In this document: piece after piece, positions 60,481-64,000 of the stretch
How positions within the stretch are numbered: the first letter of the stretch is position 1
Layout: the number at the start of each line of letters is the position of its first letter
Origin: Phoronis australis
Lineage: Eukaryota > Phoronida > Phoronidae
Direction of reading: 5' to 3'
Assembly (NCBI GenBank): GCA_002633005.1
Contig: NMRA01000828.1
Span: 62,001-126,000 of the forward strand
Length of the DNA: 64,000 nt
Notes under the pieces: model-generated
Told to the model about the DNA's origin: nothing
Seen by the model: only the letters and a program-made list of their open reading frames with translations
Database searches by the model: none
Program-made: the position numbers and the translations under genes

Positions 60481-60727
60481 CAACGCCAGAAATTTGTAAC
60501 ATTCTTGATCCGCTAGGTGACGCTTAGCGCCATGTCCCTAACCAATCATAACGACGATGGAGTGTGACTGATGTGGAATGTGACTGAATGGTGTGTGACC
60601 GAATGGAGTTTAACTGAGTGGGAAAAATCATCATTAGTGCTTGAAAGTATAAGCTTGTTTTGAAAGCTTCTAAAACTTCAGCTGTTTGCAGTATAATTTT
60701 TTTAATTTTTCTTCTGATTTGAGATGC

Positions 60728-61590
60728 AAGCTGGATATGTCGTTTTGTAACAATTGCCGCATTTTGTCAATAATAAATTCAATGTGTCAAACTTGGTGTG
60801 CATACATAGATCTGTCATGTGTATTGCTTAGGTAATTTTGATATCTCTGTACTTTTAAGGTTTTTGTTAAAATATAATTTATATGTTATACTCTGTGGCT
60901 GTTTCAGGTGCTATGCTTCCTGTGCAAAAAGTAGATGTTTAGTCATCTATGATTTGCATTGTTAGGGGACTGTAATTTTTCGTACCGTCGGAACGATATC
61001 AGTCACAACATAAAAAATGTTGCCCTCTCTCATCATATCCTAGATCCACCACGGTTTCCTGTGAAAAACAGGTATACTGAGAAGCCGCATCGACGATAAA
61101 TATAGTAAGATAGGTGTCGAAACTCCTAATGCCGAGTTCGGTGTATCACTCATTAGGCCTACACGGACACTGGTGTGCCCTAGCTGAAGCTGTGGGCTGT
61201 TATTTCACACTTTAAAAGTTGTGTTAATTGAGTTAATCTATTTTCGCCTTTCGAAAAATGCAAAGGATCAATCTTTCAGAACGATTTAGTTTTTATAGTC
61301 TGCAAAAAATAAAAGGGAGAGAAAATCTTGCCGCAAAACTGCAATGATTATACGGCCATCTAAACAGGGACGAAGCGGGGGGTCTACCAGGGAGCCGTTC
61401 TTAATGTAAGGCTCGTTCGTGGCGACGCGGCAACATCAGCGTCGGTGGGGTCAGAGTCAGTCGACTGAGAAAAGAAGGATGCAGCCTGAAACATGAAAGG
61501 GAGAATAACCGTGCCACACCAATGCTTTAAAAGCGGCCTTATTCGAGGATCCGCGCCCTACACAGTGGGACAATGATTTTTGCTGCTTTG
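60728..61590. repeat. Segmental duplication, copy 2
   Basis: Direct-orientation partner of 58001-58915, about 2.7 kb away. The array of GTGACTG repeats and the MITE at 59888 lie between the copies. Confidence 0.8.
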
Positions 61591-61652
61591 CCGGGTTACG
61601 CGGACATAGGACATTTGAGAAGTCAATAAATATTTTAGTACAAAGTCAGAGT

Positions 61653-62400
61653 GATCGAAATCGCTTTCAAAGTCAACAATTTTAAAATATCATCAGCAAA
61701 ACTTGGTATAAAACATGATTACAATCTTTATCAAAAGCCTAGTACAAGAAAACAGGTGTTCCATAACTTGATCAAATATGAAAGCCAAGAACCTAGCATA
61801 CAATATAGAGCCACAGCTGGAATTCGTAAACAGTTTTGTACAAACTTAAAGGAAAATCGCTTTCAAAATCTACAATTTTTGGAGCACATCTATGAAATTG
61901 GTACAGAGCATATTTTTGATGTCTAATGAAAGTCTTGGAGACAAAAACACACGTTCCCAAGTTAACTTGACCATTGAGAGAGAGCCAAAAAGCTAGCATC
62001 GGATCAGGGCCACTCACTTTTCGGAAATTCGCACAAACAACAGGTGTTGGAGCACATCTACGAAACTTGGTACAGAACATATTCATAATGTCTCTTGAAG
62101 ACAAAAACACATGATCTTTAACTTGGTTAACTCATTAGTGTGAGAAGCAAAAAGCTAGCCAATAATAAAATTCCGGTACCGTAAATTTTACTATGATATT
62201 CAAACCAAAATTGCTTTGAATATCAAGTCTTGGTAAATAACATATTCATAATATCTAACGAAAGCCTAGGAGACAAAAAACGGAAGCTCTTTAACTTGAT
62301 TATTTAAAGAGCCAAAAAGCTAGCATAATTGAGGCCGCAAGCGAAGTCCAATATTCTGACCGTTCACCGAATCGCTTTCAAAATCTACAATTCTGGGAGT
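61653..62400. repeat. Degenerate ~170-bp tandem repeat
   Basis: Three to four diverged units, each with AATCGCTTTCAAAATCTACA or a relative, then GGAGACAAAAACAC, then AACTTG and GCCAAAAAGCTAGC. The spacing of the GACAAAAA phrase is about 165-175 bp. Confidence 0.7.
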
Positions 62401-62401
62401 C

Positions 62402-62470
62402 CAGTGGCGGATCTACCGGGGGGGTTCAGGGGGCTTANGGGGCGGTGGGTTTCACTCTGAAAATATAGTT
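62402..62470. mobile_element. One end of a GGCGGATCTAC-family transposon
   Basis: CCAGTGGCGGATCTACCGGG followed by a G-run and an N at 62438. The opposite end is not found, again with the break beside an N. Confidence 0.6.
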
Positions 62471-62499
62471 TTTTGCATTATGAATTGCTGAGTCTTTGT

Positions 62500-63660
62500 G
62501 GCTCATCGGCAAAACGCGCGGGGATTTATTGTGCGCGCGCTTCCGTCGACACTTTTGAAGTAGCCAAGCATTTAAGATGGATTCACCGCTGAAAGAGCAG
62601 TTCTATAGCCGATTTCTTTAGGTAACTAGCTTCTGTACTCAAAGATATATTTTGATTTGATTAGGGGAAATACTGCGGTGCCGCAACCCTGATATTCACG
62701 CGAATTGACGTGCAACGTTTTTACCTCATCTGTCATGCCGTGTTATTCTATTACACTCCACACGTTTGTAACTGATGTATAGTAAAGTTGTCTTGCGCAA
62801 TATCATACAGTGTACATGTACATGTAATATTGTGCACATGTACATGTAATATTTAAAAAAAAAATCTTTTTCCGAAGAATTGATATTGTGGCGGGCGCCG
62901 TGGTCTGGTCGCGAGTCCGTTTGAAGACACACTCTATAGCAAGTTATGTCTATACAAGGAATGACCAAGGGGGCACTCACATTGAGAAAGTGACCGCATT
63001 TGCGAAAAGTGTACAGGAGCAGAAATTGCGGGGAGGCTGTTCTTTCACGACAAAGTCTTCCGGGACTCGTGCGATGTTCAATAGGCCTCCTAAGGAGCCC
63101 TAGTTCCGACCTCAACACCTACTGTACCGTCTGTCTACCTGCAATAAGCACACTGCCGTCTTCTATACTGGGAATTTCCGCAGAAAGGCTCACCCGATGA
63201 AACGCTCATGCCCATGGGCATTTATTTGATATTAGTACTTCGGGTTTCAAGCGTTCAGACATCGGGACGTTTATTTCGAAAATTGCAGGAGATGCAAATA
63301 GGTCCTGGGATGCTTCGTCAAAGGTTTGAAGTAGTCCATGATGAACGGATCAAATTTAGTTGCGCATGTAAGTCTTTTGAATGGACGTGGCATTCTCAAG
63401 GGTCTTAGTGTCAACTGAGCTGCGAAACGAGATGCTGACATTGTAGAGGCTTACAAGCTCATTGACACAGGAGTTGACGAAGTGCAAGCGTTGGGAACAA
63501 ACATCGAAGATATCTGGGTAGAATGGTTCCAAGACGAGCAAATCATTGGATCCGATATACAAACTCCTCGGCAGTCTAGACAACAGAAGGATAGGACTAA
63601 CGTATGAGTAACCACTGGGGATTAAAATTTTAGAGAGAAGTTTTCAATTCAAAATGTTTT
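62500..63660. other. Stretch without recognised genes
   Basis: Only a short ACATGTACATGTAATATT repeat (62812-62852) stands out; open frames lack motifs. Confidence 0.4.
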
Positions 63661-63676
63661 GCATAGTACACTTTAG

Positions 63677-63960
63677 GTCTCGCGACGGACCAGGCCAGCT
63701 TGATTTGTGTAGATGTTGAGTTTCAGTGTACTTCTGGTCCCTCGGCGAACTAGTCTTGTTATTTTTTTACCAAACTGTAATTTGTAAAACTATTTATCTC
63801 AGCCAGTACTGTTTGGTCCCGCGACAGATCGACTATTTTTATAGGGATAATAAGCACAGGGGTACTCTTGGTCTCGTGACGGACCAGGTCAGCTTTTTGT
63901 GTACTCTCAGTGAGGTCCCTCTGCAAACTAGTCCAGTGTATCTTTTCACCACTGTGCACA
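63677..63960. repeat. ~200-bp tandem repeat at the window end
   Basis: GGTCTCG(C/T)GACGGACCAGG recurs at 63677 and 63870, each followed by CAGCTT, TGTGTA and a GGTCCCTC..AACTAGTC phrase; a third start is near 63971. The array probably continues past the window. Confidence 0.7.
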
Positions 63961-64000
63961 GGATGTTTTGGTCTCGTGAAACTGTTTTCAGATGATTTGT

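Noticed and set aside
60259-60502. His/Ser/Thr-rich frames of regular repeats on the minus strand
   Set aside because: They come from the GTGACTGAGTGGAGT minisatellite and run through an N; no splice or start context.

Overview
This window is animal nuclear DNA. The genes are split by GT-AG introns, long stretches hold no gene, and small DNA transposons, minisatellites and fold-back repeats are dense. The gene content (an expanded UDP-glucuronosyltransferase cluster and a secreted avidin-type gene), together with haplotype-like duplication at an assembly join, suggests an invertebrate deuterostome. A lancelet is my best guess and a hemichordate is possible; the species is an inference. Five isolated N positions (26822, 51001, 59431, 60362, 62438) look like assembly joins.

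Region 1 (1-6.8 kb): a decayed non-LTR reverse transcriptase, the last exon of an unrecognised lysine-rich protein gene (minus strand), and otherwise no recognisable gene.

Region 2 (6.8-31.4 kb): a minus-strand UDP-glycosyltransferase (UGT) cluster. Each gene has one N-terminal exon (signal peptide plus acceptor half) joined by a phase-0 intron to one C-terminal exon (nucleotide-sugar half, membrane anchor, KxKxx tail). Two genes look complete (A 6808-9531, B 15561-17629). Upstream of a third C-terminal exon (21832-22668) lie two usable N-terminal exons (about 26.2-27.4 kb and 30.7-31.4 kb) and at least two dead ones (about 24.3 and 29 kb). This is arranged like a variable-first-exon locus. 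All N-terminal exons that can be read through have Ala or Ser in place of the catalytic His and Asn in place of the catalytic Asp of ordinary UGTs, while the sugar-nucleotide site is intact.

Region 3 (31.5-36.6 kb): transposon-rich spacer, including a TTAA-flanked long-inverted-repeat element (33330-34642) carrying a broken THAP-type gene, consistent with the Kolobok superfamily. A second TTAA-flanked element with a THAP remnant lies at 11781-12589.

Region 4 (36.6-48.7 kb): a nine-exon minus-strand gene that I could assemble in frame from splice sites (1101 nt, 366 aa): signal peptide, avidin domain 1, short hydrophilic linker, avidin domain 2, and a hydrophobic C-terminal tail resembling a GPI-attachment signal. 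Domain 2 keeps the biotin-contact residues; domain 1 has lost several. Introns hold a 2.2 kb transposon and a 50-bp tandem repeat that copies a splice acceptor.

Region 5 (48.7-64 kb): mostly repeats: a 930-bp element with long inverted arms, a palindrome, several minisatellites and a diverged 0.9 kb segmental duplication. One plus-strand terminal exon of a possible membrane protein (54013-54140) is the only coding signal seen.
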